From Rhodospirillaceae bacterium MC! (GTDB lineage: Bacteria > Pseudomonadota > Alphaproteobacteria > MC1): a DNA stretch of 64,000 bases. Position 1 is the stretch's first letter. Each line of letters starts with the position of its first letter. Below, in pieces: positions 8,251-17,298 of this stretch. The notes beneath the pieces were generated by a model. That model did not search any database. It was not told the DNA's origin and was given only the letters and a program-made list of their open reading frames with translations. The stretch spans positions 212,234 through 276,233 of the forward strand of contig NQOV01000005.1 in assembly GCA_002632265.1 (NCBI GenBank), read 5' to 3'. The translations under genes and the position numbers were made by a program.

Positions 8251-9558
8251 ATGGAAATCACAGGCGATTTAATATATAAATGGGCAGAAGATATTTTCCC
8301 TTATAACAGAAGTCTTACAGGGAATGGGGTTTTGGAGACTCTGAATTATATTAAAAACATTTGCCCTAATATGGAAATAAAGACATTCCAAACAGGCGAG
8401 CAGGTTTTCGATTGGACTATCCCTAAAGAGTGGAATGTGAAAGATGCCTTTATCGCCGATGAAAATGACAATAAAATCATAGATTTCAAAGAAAACAACT
8501 TACATCTTCTTGGATACTCGACTCCCATTGATTGCCACATGACATTTACCGAGCTAAATAAACATTTATATTCTCTAGAAGATACACCGCAGGCCATACC
8601 TTATATAACTTCATACTATAAGGAAAGATGGGGTTTTTGCTTAAGCCACAATCAACGCACGGAGCTTATAAAGGATTCCATAAAAGATCCCCATAAGCTT
8701 TACAAAGTAAAAATAGATTCCACCTTAAGCGACGGTAAGTTGCATTATGGCGAGATCATTATACCAGGTAAAACAGACAAGGAAATCTTTCTCTCAACCT
8801 ATCATTGTCATCCGTCCATGGGGAACAATGAAGTTTCTGGTCTTGTTGTTACTACTGCTCTTGCGTCGTGGATCAACGGCATGAAAGATAACACAAATGA
8901 ATTTACCTATAGAATCATATTTATACCTGAAACTATCGGATCAATTGCTTATTTAAGCAGAAATCTTTCCAGCATGAAAAAAAATATTGTCGCAGGATAT
9001 GTATTATCATGCGTAGGCGATGAGCGAACATATTCCCATGTAAAATCTCGCTTAGGCGATAAGCTATCGGATGAATTGCTATCATACGTATTAGCCACCA
9101 AAGATCCTGCCTACAAAGAATATAGCTTTTTAGAACGTGGCAGTGATGAACGTCAATATTGTTCTCCTGGAGTTGATCTCCCTGTTTCGACCTTTTGCCG
9201 TTCGAAGTTTGGCGAATATCCTGAATATCATACGTCTTTAGATGATCTAAATGTCATCAGCCCACAGGGTTTATACGGATCATTTGCAGTTATACAAGAT
9301 ATAATCCACATTCTAGAACACAATAAAACCTATCAAACTACAATTCTATGCGAACCCCAGCTCGGTAAAAGAGGACTATATCCAACAATCTCAACCAAAG
9401 ATACCAAATCCATAACCGAAAACATGACCAACTTGATCCAATATTCCGACGGCAATCACTCATTACTAGATATTGCCAAACTTACCAACGTTGATTTTAA
9501 AATCTTCGTAGATCTTGCTAAAACCCTACTGGAACATCATATTATAAAACTAGTCTAA
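8251..9558 (+). CDS. DUF4910/DUF2172 aminopeptidase-like protein
   Basis: A 435-aa protein with the hallmarks of this M28-like family: the N-terminal FPYNRSLTG and QVFDWTIPKEWNVKDA segments (DUF2172 part), then LSTYHCHPSMGNNEVSG (residues 181-197), where H185, H187 and E194 resemble a metal site, and a C-terminal winged-helix-like tail. The family is known mainly from polysaccharide and surface-glycan gene clusters, where its substrate is not settled. The neighbouring FkbM methyltransferase and acyl carrier protein on the opposite strand fit that context. Function beyond peptidase-like fold is inference. Confidence 0.85.
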   Translation: MEITGDLIYKWAEDIFPYNRSLTGNGVLETLNYIKNICPNMEIKTFQTGEQVFDWTIPKEWNVKDAFIADENDNKIIDFKENNLHLLGYSTPIDCHMTFTELNKHLYSLEDTPQAIPYITSYYKERWGFCLSHNQRTELIKDSIKDPHKLYKVKIDSTLSDGKLHYGEIIIPGKTDKEIFLSTYHCHPSMGNNEVSGLVVTTALASWINGMKDNTNEFTYRIIFIPETIGSIAYLSRNLSSMKKNIVAGYVLSCVGDERTYSHVKSRLGDKLSDELLSYVLATKDPAYKEYSFLERGSDERQYCSPGVDLPVSTFCRSKFGEYPEYHTSLDDLNVISPQGLYGSFAVIQDIIHILEHNKTYQTTILCEPQLGKRGLYPTISTKDTKSITENMTNLIQYSDGNHSLLDIAKLTNVDFKIFVDLAKTLLEHHIIKLV

Positions 9559-9598
9559 ATTTATTTCACAACTTAAATAAATTAAAATAATAGATGGC

Positions 9599-10672
9599 CT
9601 AACAAACTGTAGCAAATAAAATAGTGTCAAGACCGCTATTATAGAAAGTTTGTAAGTAAAATTTATATCCCACATTTAAGCTTTCTAAATATTTAGGAAT
9701 GGTTTCGTAATCATCTGGCAAGTGATATATGGAAATTGCCAATTTAGGCTTGTAGTTAATTAGGGAATTCTTAGCTCCTTGCAACACATTTAATTCCGCA
9801 CCTTCAACATCTAGCTTGATATAATCTAGCTTATTTGCATTTTCTTGTTGTAATAAGCTATCAATGGTAATGGTTTCTACCTTGGTAACATGAGATTTAA
9901 AATTATTATCTATTTTGGTGTTTTTTAAGTGTTCGGCTTGTACAAGTGAACTAAGTTGTGGATTATCGTCATAGGTGGTAAACTCTAAGATCTCTTTATC
10001 TTTATCCCACAATGCTTTATCGATAACTCTGTAATTGGATGTATCGATCACTTTAGAAACCAGTTCTATATTTTTATTGAGAACTGATCTTGTTTTCTCT
10101 TCCACTTCCACGCCGAAAACTTTACCTGTTGATCCCACTTGATGAAGAACCCTAAAATCCCCCTCGCCGAAACAAGATCCGCCACAGATAACATAATCGC
10201 CTTGTTCCACTTGGATATCTTTACCATTACTACTATAATGTAACATATCGCTATTTTCGTACATGAATTTTGAGATGGATTCGCTATATAATTCAACTTC
10301 TTGATCATTAAGTGCGAAAGCATGCTTGCCAAATAATCCAGTGAAAAAAGACGGATTACTATTATCATTAAAATTAGTGGAAAAATCGTCTATCTTAACT
10401 CTTTTGTTATTGCTTTCTAGCATATCTAAGATCTTTCTACGAGAAACCAAACCAATTAAAGGGAAGTTCGGATACAATACTTGAATAGTTAAACGCACTA
10501 AATTTTCCTTAGAAAAGTTATCTGCCAGTTTATCGTATAAATAACTGTAACTATTTAGTTTTGTTGTGATGTTATCTTCTTGCTTTGCTATTAATTCCAC
10601 TAATTTTTTCTTAGGAACAAAAGCTATTAACTCCTTTCTTAATTTTTTAAAAAGACTACTTTCAGTAAACAT
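9599..10672 (-). CDS. FkbM-family SAM-dependent methyltransferase
   Basis: A 357-aa protein whose C-terminal 200 residues carry the FkbM fold: SAM-binding loop DYVICGGSCFGEGDFRVL, then VFGVEVE, and the characteristic IKLDVEGAELNVLQGA followed by KLAISIYH. FkbM enzymes O-methylate sugars or secondary metabolites and are frequent in LPS and flagellin glycosylation loci. The N-terminal 130 residues are not recognised. The gene lies 58 bp downstream of the acyl carrier protein gene on the same strand, so the two are probably co-transcribed. Confidence 0.88.
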   Translation of the reverse strand: MFTESSLFKKLRKELIAFVPKKKLVELIAKQEDNITTKLNSYSYLYDKLADNFSKENLVRLTIQVLYPNFPLIGLVSRRKILDMLESNNKRVKIDDFSTNFNDNSNPSFFTGLFGKHAFALNDQEVELYSESISKFMYENSDMLHYSSNGKDIQVEQGDYVICGGSCFGEGDFRVLHQVGSTGKVFGVEVEEKTRSVLNKNIELVSKVIDTSNYRVIDKALWDKDKEILEFTTYDDNPQLSSLVQAEHLKNTKIDNNFKSHVTKVETITIDSLLQQENANKLDYIKLDVEGAELNVLQGAKNSLINYKPKLAISIYHLPDDYETIPKYLESLNVGYKFYLQTFYNSGLDTILFATVC

Positions 10673-10730
10673 AGACTCAATACACCTTTATATCCGATTT
10701 TTATTATATTATATTATATTCTATTATATT

Positions 10731-10946
10731 CTATTGATGTTTGGTAACATAAGCTAAGATGTTCTTAAATGAATCCAGGGTTGGTATATCATTAGTAGAT
10801 ACAGTAATCCCAAATTCTTCTTGAATTTCCATAGCTATGGAAACTTGAGCAAAGGATTCCCAATCATCACAGTTACTTGCTGATGTATCTTCATTAATTT
10901 CAACTTCTAGAATCTCTTCTAAAATTTCTTTAATTTTACTTTTCAT
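10731..10946 (-). CDS. Acyl carrier protein
   Basis: A 71-aa ACP. Ser31 in DDWESFAQV occupies the 4'-phosphopantetheine attachment position (the usual DSL), followed by the helix MEIQEEFGITVSTNDI. Its W-x-S-F pattern resembles the specialised ACPs of surface-glycan or amino-acyl loading pathways rather than the fatty-acid AcpP. No adenylation or acyltransferase partner is visible in the window; the nearest neighbours are FkbM and the DUF4910 gene. Confidence 0.88.
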   Translation of the reverse strand: MKSKIKEILEEILEVEINEDTSASNCDDWESFAQVSIAMEIQEEFGITVSTNDIPTLDSFKNILAYVTKHQ

Positions 10947-11140
10947 TGAACAAATACACTCTATTTTTTACTTGTTAATAATACTACGATAAATCTTAAC
11001 ATAATTATATCATATTTGCAAGATTTATATTTATGCTCGCTTCTCATACATAAACTACTCTTAAATTTTTCACATCCATTATGAATTATGCACTCTGTAT
11101 TTGCATATATGAATAATAAATCCCATGATTTATATAATAT

Positions 11141-11170
11141 TTGACAGAGATAGAATAATCATGATATATT
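11141..11170 (+). promoter_or_regulatory. Putative promoter of the ABC permease gene
   Basis: TTGACA at 11141-11146 and TATATT at 11165-11170 are separated by 18 bp, ending 42 bp before the ATG at 11213. Confidence 0.55.
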
Positions 11171-11212
11171 CAAATTACATCAAATAAAGTTATAAGATAA
11201 AGGGGGTTGTCC

Positions 11213-11908
11213 ATGTCATTCATACATAATTTAGTTACTTATCTTTCTAATCAAGATTTACATGATTCTGCCATTTATATTATAAAGGGCATTCCTGTAA
11301 CTCTTGGATATACGATTTTAAGCTTAGTTATTGGCTTTATTCTTGCTATTATTGTAGCTATCATACAAGTTGTTGGCAATAATAGATTTATTATGCTCTT
11401 TAAATTTATAGCTAAAATATATGTTTCTGTCTTCCGTGGAACTCCGATGATTGTACAGATACTTTTAATTTATCAAGGTTTACCCCTACTTATTGGGTGG
11501 GTAATGTCGCCCTTTACTGCTGGAGTTATTGCTTTATCGCTAAATTCTGGGGCCTATGTATCGGAAACCATACGAGCAGGAATCGAGTCCATTGATTCAG
11601 GGCAGTTCGAAGGGGCCGAGGCTTTACATATTCCCACTCATTTATTGTGGCGTGATATTATTTTACCGCAAGCCTTTCGCAATATTTTACCTGCATTATT
11701 TAACGAGGCGATCACCCTATTAAAGGATACTGCCTTAATTTCATACATCGGCGTAACCGATATTCTAGAAAGAGCCAACGAAATAGGAGCTGATACATCC
11801 AACTATTTAGAACCGTTAATGATAGCCTCTGTTGTTTATTATATCTTGGTTTGTATCATTACAACTTTTGCAAGACTAATAGAAGCGAATCTTAAAGCTA
11901 AAAGTTAG
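11213..11908 (+). CDS. Polar amino-acid ABC transporter permease (HisM/GlnP family)
   Basis: A 231-aa inner-membrane permease with five or so hydrophobic segments. The family EAA loop is visible as GQFEGAEALHIPTHLLWRDIILPQAFRNILPAL, the site that contacts the ATPase. The ATG at 11213 is chosen over an in-frame TTG at 11207 because AGGGGG (11201-11206) sits 6 bp upstream. No ATPase or substrate-binding protein gene adjoins it, so it must work with components encoded elsewhere or be a remnant. Confidence 0.9.
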   Translation: MSFIHNLVTYLSNQDLHDSAIYIIKGIPVTLGYTILSLVIGFILAIIVAIIQVVGNNRFIMLFKFIAKIYVSVFRGTPMIVQILLIYQGLPLLIGWVMSPFTAGVIALSLNSGAYVSETIRAGIESIDSGQFEGAEALHIPTHLLWRDIILPQAFRNILPALFNEAITLLKDTALISYIGVTDILERANEIGADTSNYLEPLMIASVVYYILVCIITTFARLIEANLKAKS

Positions 11909-12314
11909 ATTCTCTTAGATTCTATTCAAGCATAAAAGCTAAAAAACAATATAAAATCAAAAAGTTTCACAAGCAAGCTTAATATAAATCCTTATAAATA
12001 TTATATATTTTATCGAAAAGTAAATTTATACATGTACCTTTAATAATTTTACTTGACTTGTATATAAAAAATATTATATAATGTAAATATAACATAAAAA
12101 AGTAGATATCACTCCTTTCATGCTTGTTTAGAAAGTATTTGCTTTTATGTTATAAGTTATCTATTGAAATACTTATGCTTTAAGCTAACATATGTATGGA
12201 AAGTTAACCTTTATGAATTTAAATCTTAAGTTCTTATAATAAATACTACCGAAATTTAAAGGATAAAGAAACTTTTAGCAATTAATCGATCACTCATTCA
12301 AATGGAGAATAAAC
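11909..12314. other. Intergenic region with hpf promoter and leader
   Basis: About 400 bp with no gene. It holds the hpf promoter at 12053-12082 and a leader of about 220 nt. Within the leader TATAACATAAAA (about 12086-12097) is complementary to TTTTATGTTATA (about 12152-12163), forming a closing stem around a 55-nt loop. No other feature is seen. Confidence 0.6.
12053..12082 (+). promoter_or_regulatory. Sigma-70 type promoter upstream of hpf
   Basis: TTGACT at 12053-12058 and TATAAT at 12077-12082, 18-bp spacer. A start near 12090 would give a leader of about 225 nt before hpf. Confidence 0.65.
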
Positions 12315-12683
12315 ATGACTCAAAATAACGTTCCAGTGAAAATTTCATTTCACAATACTAAACAATCTGATGCAATAGAAGAACGCATTCAGGAAAAAGC
12401 ACAAAAACTACAAAAACTTTCAGATAAAATTGAAAGCATTAATGTTACCGTAAGTACACCACAACATGCTGAAGACTTAAATAGTTATCATATACACTTA
12501 AAAATCGTAGTGCCAGGTAAACCGATCGCCATTAGTTTAACGTCAAAAGACGGCTATGCAAACGCATTTTTAGCCATATCAAAAGTATTCAAGTCCGCAT
12601 CTAGACGACTACGCAAAGCAAAAACAAAACGCCTAGCAAAAAGACACGTAGATAACAAAAATATAGACTTAGCTTTAATTTAA
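12315..12683 (+). CDS. hpf: Ribosome hibernation-promoting factor HPF/RaiA
   Basis: A 122-aa protein of the HPF/YfiA family, which binds in the decoding centre of inactive 30S subunits. The fold is recognised from PVKISFHNTKQSDAIEERI, VTVSTPQHAEDLNSYHIHLKIVVPG and the basic helix VFKSASRRLRKAKTKRLAKRH. It is close to the short-form length plus a brief tail and lacks the C-terminal dimerisation domain of long HPF. GGAG lies 8 bp before the ATG. The unusually long leader and strong terminator suggest a single-gene unit. Confidence 0.88.
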   Translation: MTQNNVPVKISFHNTKQSDAIEERIQEKAQKLQKLSDKIESINVTVSTPQHAEDLNSYHIHLKIVVPGKPIAISLTSKDGYANAFLAISKVFKSASRRLRKAKTKRLAKRHVDNKNIDLALI

Positions 12684-12710
12684 TTTAACCATAATATATC
12701 ATTTAAAAAT

Positions 12711-12752
12711 AAAGATCCCATAACTTCACATGTTATGGGATCTTTGTTTTTT
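12711..12752. terminator. Bidirectional terminator between hpf and rpoC
   Basis: Stem AAAGATCCCATAAC / GTTATGGGATCTTT with loop TTCACAT, followed by GTTTTTT on the plus strand and by TATTTTTAAA on the minus strand. It serves convergent hpf and rpoC. Confidence 0.9.
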
Positions 12753-12825
12753 ATGGCTTAAGGATATTTACATAGTATCCTTTAAGAGTATTGATTAGAT
12801 GTAATCAAGATTATCCAAGATTCTA

Positions 12826-15800
12826 CTAGTGAGTTGTAGGAGTTGCAACTTCTTCGCTTGCATTTTCTTCACTTGTAACACCGTCGGCAATTAGGGAATC
12901 GTCGGTTAGGTTTTCAACTGCAAAAGTGCCGTTTTCTTTTTGCTCTTTAATGAACGCTTCATCACGTTCTTTGGCAATTTTCCATAAACGACGAGCTTCC
13001 GCACCAGTACCAGCAGGAATCAAGCGACCAACAATAACATTCTCTTTTAACCCTAACAGGCTATCAGATTTATTCGATACGGCCGCATCCGTTAGAACTC
13101 GAATTGTTTCTTGGAATGACGCAGCGGAAATAAATGACTCTGTTTGAATTGAGGCTTTAGTAATACCCAACAACACAAGTTCGTATTCGCAAGGAGTTTT
13201 ATCAAGTGGTAGTTCGTTATTGATCTTCTCAAGAACTTTAACGTTTACTTCTTCGCCCACAAGTAAGGTTGTATCCCCTGGTTTAGTGATCTGTGCTTTT
13301 TGTAGCATTTGACGTAAGATAACTTCGATGTGTTTATCGTTGATTTCCACACCTTGCAAGCTATAAACCGCTTGAACTTCACGCACAAGATAATCCGCTA
13401 AAGCGTCAATCCCTTTAACTCGTAAGATATCATGTAAAGCGGGTTGACCGTCCATTAATTGATCGCCTAAACGTACACGATCTTTTTCTTGAACTGACAA
13501 CATACGCCCTTTAGGAACGAAATAAGAATAATCTTGACCATTATCGCCATGTAAAATAACTTCACGCTTGGCTTTATAATCACGGCCCCACTCGATAACA
13601 CCGTCTTGATCAGCTAGAATCACAAGATCGGTAGGCTTACGAGCTTCAAATAATTCGGCTACTCGTGGCAGACCACCAGTAATATCACTTGTTTTAGAAG
13701 ATTCCTTAGGAATACGTGCTAAAATATCGCCTGCTTTAATCTCATCGCCCTCGTTTACACTAATGATTTCCCCTGCCGATAAACGACGAGCAATAACTAC
13801 GCCGTCCACTTCAAGGGGTTGATTAGTTTTAGCATCAAGGATCACAATACGAGGATTCGAAGGAATCTTGTTTCTACTACCTTTCTCTTCAATTACCACT
13901 CGGCGAGTAATACCTGTGGCCTCATCTAGGCTTTCTTCCATGGTAATACCAACCTTAAGATCTTCATATTTAACAATCCCGTTAAATTCAGATAATACAG
14001 GATTAGTATATGGATCCCATTCCACAATCTTATCGCCTAAAGCCACCTTTTGAGCGTCTACCACTGATAACTTAGAACCGTGTTTTAAACGATAACGCAC
14101 TAATTCCTTACCGCTTTCGCTGTTAATTGTAGCCTCGGCATTATTACTCATCACGATATTATCGCCCCTTGAGTTAATGGCAATCTCTACATTTTCCAAG
14201 GCTACTACACCAGCAGTTGACGCTTCTTCACTTGATTGTTCCGAACCACCTTGAGCCGCACCACCAATATGGAATGTACGCATGGTTAATTGTGTACCTG
14301 GTTCGCCAATGGATTGAGCGGCAATAATTCCCACTGCTTCCGATAAATTAACCTTACGGTTCTTAGATAAATCTTGACCATAACAAGTGGCACAAATTCC
14401 ACGCTCTGCCTCACAAGTTAGCGGAGATCTTAAGCGAATCGATTCAAGATTATGCTCATCAATAACAGTAGCTTGCTCTTCGGATACTATCTCGCCTGCT
14501 TTCACAAGTACATTACCCTCGATGATCACATCATCAGCCACAGTTCTACCCCATACACGATTCCCAAGAGAAGAAACCACATTCGAACCATTTACCATGG
14601 CTTTTACCGTAATACCACGATCAGTCCCACAATCTTCTTCAATTACGGTACAATCTTGGGCCACATCAACAAGACGACGTGTTAAATATCCAGAGTTAGC
14701 GGTTTTAAGAGCAGTATCGGCAAGACCTTTACGAGCACCATGAGTCGAGTTGAAGTATTCCATTACTGTCAAACCCTCTTTGAAGTTTGAAATAATCGGA
14801 GTTTCGATAATCTCACCTGACGGCTTAGCCATAAGGCCACGCATACCAGCAAGCTGTTTCATTTGTGCCGCACTACCACGAGCTCCCGAATCTGCCATCA
14901 TAAATACAGAGTTTTGCAACTGACCCTCTTTGGCTGTTGAAATTTCTTTCATCATTTCTTCGGCAACTTTGTCGGAACATTTAGCCCATGTATCGATTAC
15001 TTTATTGTATTTTTCCCCTTGAGTAATAAGACCCTCTTGGAATTGCAATTCGTATTCATCTACAATCGCCTTAGTTTCGGCAATTAAGTTCTTCTTAGTT
15101 TCAGGGACTACCATATCATCCATACCGAACGAGATACCAGAATCACAAGCTGATTTAAAGCCCAATTGCATGATCTTATCAGCTAAAATTACAGTAGGTT
15201 TCTGCCCAATATGGCGGAATACTTCGGCTAATACGTTAGAAATTTCTTTTTTACCTAGTAACTTGTTAATTAAGCTATAAGGTATCTTGCTACTACGTGG
15301 TAACAATTCAGAAATAAAGAAACGCCCCGGAGTGGTTTCCACACGTTGAATGATCGGTTCATTATTTTCATCTACCGTATGATAACGAGTGATGATTCTA
15401 GAATGAACTGTGATAATTTTTTCTTCTAAAGCGTGTTCAATCTCGCCTAGGTTGGCAAATAACATACCTTCCCCTGGTTGATTTGCCACTTCTAAAGTAA
15501 GATAATATAAACCTAAAATCATATCTTGCGACGGTACAATAATCGGCTTACCATTCGCAGGCAATAGAATATTGTTTGACGACATCATTAACATACGAGC
15601 TTCAAGCTGTGCCTCTAAAGATAACGGCACATGTAAAGCCATTTGATCGCCATCAAAATCCGCATTAAAGGCGGTACATACTAGCGGATGTAATTGGATA
15701 GCTTTACCCTCGATTAGAATAGGCTCAAAGGCTTGAATTCCCAATCTGTGAAGTGTTGGTGCTCGGTTTAAGAGTACTGGATGTTCGTGAATTACTTCTT

Positions 15801-17046
15801 CTAGAATATCCCAAACTTCAGGAATTTCACGCTCTACCATACGTTTAGCCGCTTTAATGGTTGGAGCACGCCCGTAAAGTTCTAATTTAGCATAGATAAA
15901 TGGTTTAAATAATTCTAAAGCCATACGTTTTGGTAAACCACATTGATGTAATTTCAAACGAGGGCCCACGGTAATAACCGAACGACCAGAATAATCCACA
16001 CGTTTACCAAGTAAGTTTTGACGGAAACGCCCTTGTTTACCCTTAAGCATATCACTTAATGATTTTAACGGACGGCGATTATTCCCAACAATCGGACGAG
16101 TACGACGGCTATTATCAAATAGTGCATCAACTGATTCTTGTAACATACGTTTTTCATTACGCACGATGATATCAGGTGCATTAAGTTGTAATAAACGTTT
16201 TAAACGATTGTTACGGTTAATAATACGACGGTATAAATCATTAAGATCAGATGTGGCAAAACGTCCACCATCCAACGGCACTAACGGACGCAATTCAGGA
16301 GGAATCACAGGTAGCACAGTTAAAATCATCCATTCAGGACGCATATTACTATTTAAGAATCCTTCAACCAAACGGTATCTACGTACTAATTTAGAGCGTT
16401 TACTTTCCGAATTGGTATTAGCTAGATCCTCTTGAATTTGTTGCGATTCTGCTTGAAGATCCATATTTTTAAAGATAGTATGAATGGCCTCGGCCCCCAT
16501 GCTAACTTCAAAGGCGTCTTGACCGTATTGATCGATGGCGTCAAGGTATTCTTCTTCTGTAAGTAAGGCTTTAAATTCCAGTTCGGTAATACCTGGTTCT
16601 AAGACTACATAATTTTCAAAATATAAAACTTTCTCGATTGATTTCAACGGCATATCAATTAATAAAGCCACACGAGACGGTAAAGACTTCAAAAACCAAA
16701 TATGTGCCACAGGAGCAGCTAGATCAATATGGCCCATACGTTCACGGCGAACACGTGTAAGCGTAACTTCCACGCCACATTTCGGACATACGATATCTTT
16801 GTATTTCATACGGCGATATTTACCACATAAACATTCATAATCCTTTACAGGACCAAAGATTTTAGCACAGAAAAGGCCGTCTTTTTCAGGCTTGAAAGTA
16901 CGATAATTAATGGTTTCAGGCTTTTTAACTTCGCCATAAGACCACTTCAAAATCTCTTCAGGGCTTGCAATTGCAATTTCTAATTTATCAAAGCGGTTAT
17001 GATCTACTTTGCTTTGTGGATTAAATAGTTTAACTAAATCGTTCAT
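12826..17046 (-). CDS. rpoC: DNA-directed RNA polymerase subunit beta'
   Basis: The 1406-aa beta' subunit. Visible landmarks are the zinc-binding [22 protein letters not shown], the rudder/lid region [20 protein letters not shown], the catalytic NADFDGDQM with its three aspartates, the trigger-loop region [20 protein letters not shown], and the second zinc site [14 protein letters not shown]. The N-terminal part ([28 protein letters not shown]) is alphaproteobacterial in character. A short acidic tail ([14 protein letters not shown]) ends the protein. It follows rpoB after a 252-bp gap, much longer than usual, which contains a hairpin repeat. Confidence 0.99.
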   Translation of the reverse strand: MNDLVKLFNPQSKVDHNRFDKLEIAIASPEEILKWSYGEVKKPETINYRTFKPEKDGLFCAKIFGPVKDYECLCGKYRRMKYKDIVCPKCGVEVTLTRVRRERMGHIDLAAPVAHIWFLKSLPSRVALLIDMPLKSIEKVLYFENYVVLEPGITELEFKALLTEEEYLDAIDQYGQDAFEVSMGAEAIHTIFKNMDLQAESQQIQEDLANTNSESKRSKLVRRYRLVEGFLNSNMRPEWMILTVLPVIPPELRPLVPLDGGRFATSDLNDLYRRIINRNNRLKRLLQLNAPDIIVRNEKRMLQESVDALFDNSRRTRPIVGNNRRPLKSLSDMLKGKQGRFRQNLLGKRVDYSGRSVITVGPRLKLHQCGLPKRMALELFKPFIYAKLELYGRAPTIKAAKRMVEREIPEVWDILEEVIHEHPVLLNRAPTLHRLGIQAFEPILIEGKAIQLHPLVCTAFNADFDGDQMALHVPLSLEAQLEARMLMMSSNNILLPANGKPIIVPSQDMILGLYYLTLEVANQPGEGMLFANLGEIEHALEEKIITVHSRIITRYHTVDENNEPIIQRVETTPGRFFISELLPRSSKIPYSLINKLLGKKEISNVLAEVFRHIGQKPTVILADKIMQLGFKSACDSGISFGMDDMVVPETKKNLIAETKAIVDEYELQFQEGLITQGEKYNKVIDTWAKCSDKVAEEMMKEISTAKEGQLQNSVFMMADSGARGSAAQMKQLAGMRGLMAKPSGEIIETPIISNFKEGLTVMEYFNSTHGARKGLADTALKTANSGYLTRRLVDVAQDCTVIEEDCGTDRGITVKAMVNGSNVVSSLGNRVWGRTVADDVIIEGNVLVKAGEIVSEEQATVIDEHNLESIRLRSPLTCEAERGICATCYGQDLSKNRKVNLSEAVGIIAAQSIGEPGTQLTMRTFHIGGAAQGGSEQSSEEASTAGVVALENVEIAINSRGDNIVMSNNAEATINSESGKELVRYRLKHGSKLSVVDAQKVALGDKIVEWDPYTNPVLSEFNGIVKYEDLKVGITMEESLDEATGITRRVVIEEKGSRNKIPSNPRIVILDAKTNQPLEVDGVVIARRLSAGEIISVNEGDEIKAGDILARIPKESSKTSDITGGLPRVAELFEARKPTDLVILADQDGVIEWGRDYKAKREVILHGDNGQDYSYFVPKGRMLSVQEKDRVRLGDQLMDGQPALHDILRVKGIDALADYLVREVQAVYSLQGVEINDKHIEVILRQMLQKAQITKPGDTTLLVGEEVNVKVLEKINNELPLDKTPCEYELVLLGITKASIQTESFISAASFQETIRVLTDAAVSNKSDSLLGLKENVIVGRLIPAGTGAEARRLWKIAKERDEAFIKEQKENGTFAVENLTDDSLIADGVTSEENASEEVATPTTH

Positions 17047-17193
17047 AATTTACCTCATATGAGATCATAATATTATTTAATATCATGATAATTGTTTTTT
17101 AAGTCATTATTGTATTATTTCTAATACTTTTCAAGTTGCTTTGCTTAAATTCCAAGTTTATAAATACTTAAAACCTAAAGAAGAGCCAAAAAG

Positions 17194-17290
17194 GTGGGAA
17201 AAAGTGCTTAGTCAGTGTTCTTAATCATGGCGGGGTGTATACCCCATACATAAGCCCCGCTTAAGGACGCTAAAATGAGTGCTTTTTCAC
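17194..17290 (-). repeat. Stop-proximal hairpin repeat, copy in the rpoB-rpoC gap
   Basis: The outer arms AAAAAGTGCTTA and TGAGTGCTTTTT pair with G-U wobbles; the inner arms GTTCTTAA / TTAAGGAC and CGGGG / CCCCG extend the hairpin around GTGTATACCCC. It begins 8 bp after the rpoB stop codon (minus strand). This is the best preserved copy of the family. Confidence 0.85.
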
Positions 17291-17298
17291 GCCTTTTT

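Noticed and set aside
12757-12788. Hairpin CTTAAGGATA / TATCCTTTAAG as the rpoC terminator
   Set aside because: No T-run follows it on the minus strand; the hairpin at 12711-12752 is the better terminator for both genes.
14387-14743. 118-codon open frame opposite rpoC
   Set aside because: Antisense shadow of a highly conserved gene; no independent coding evidence.
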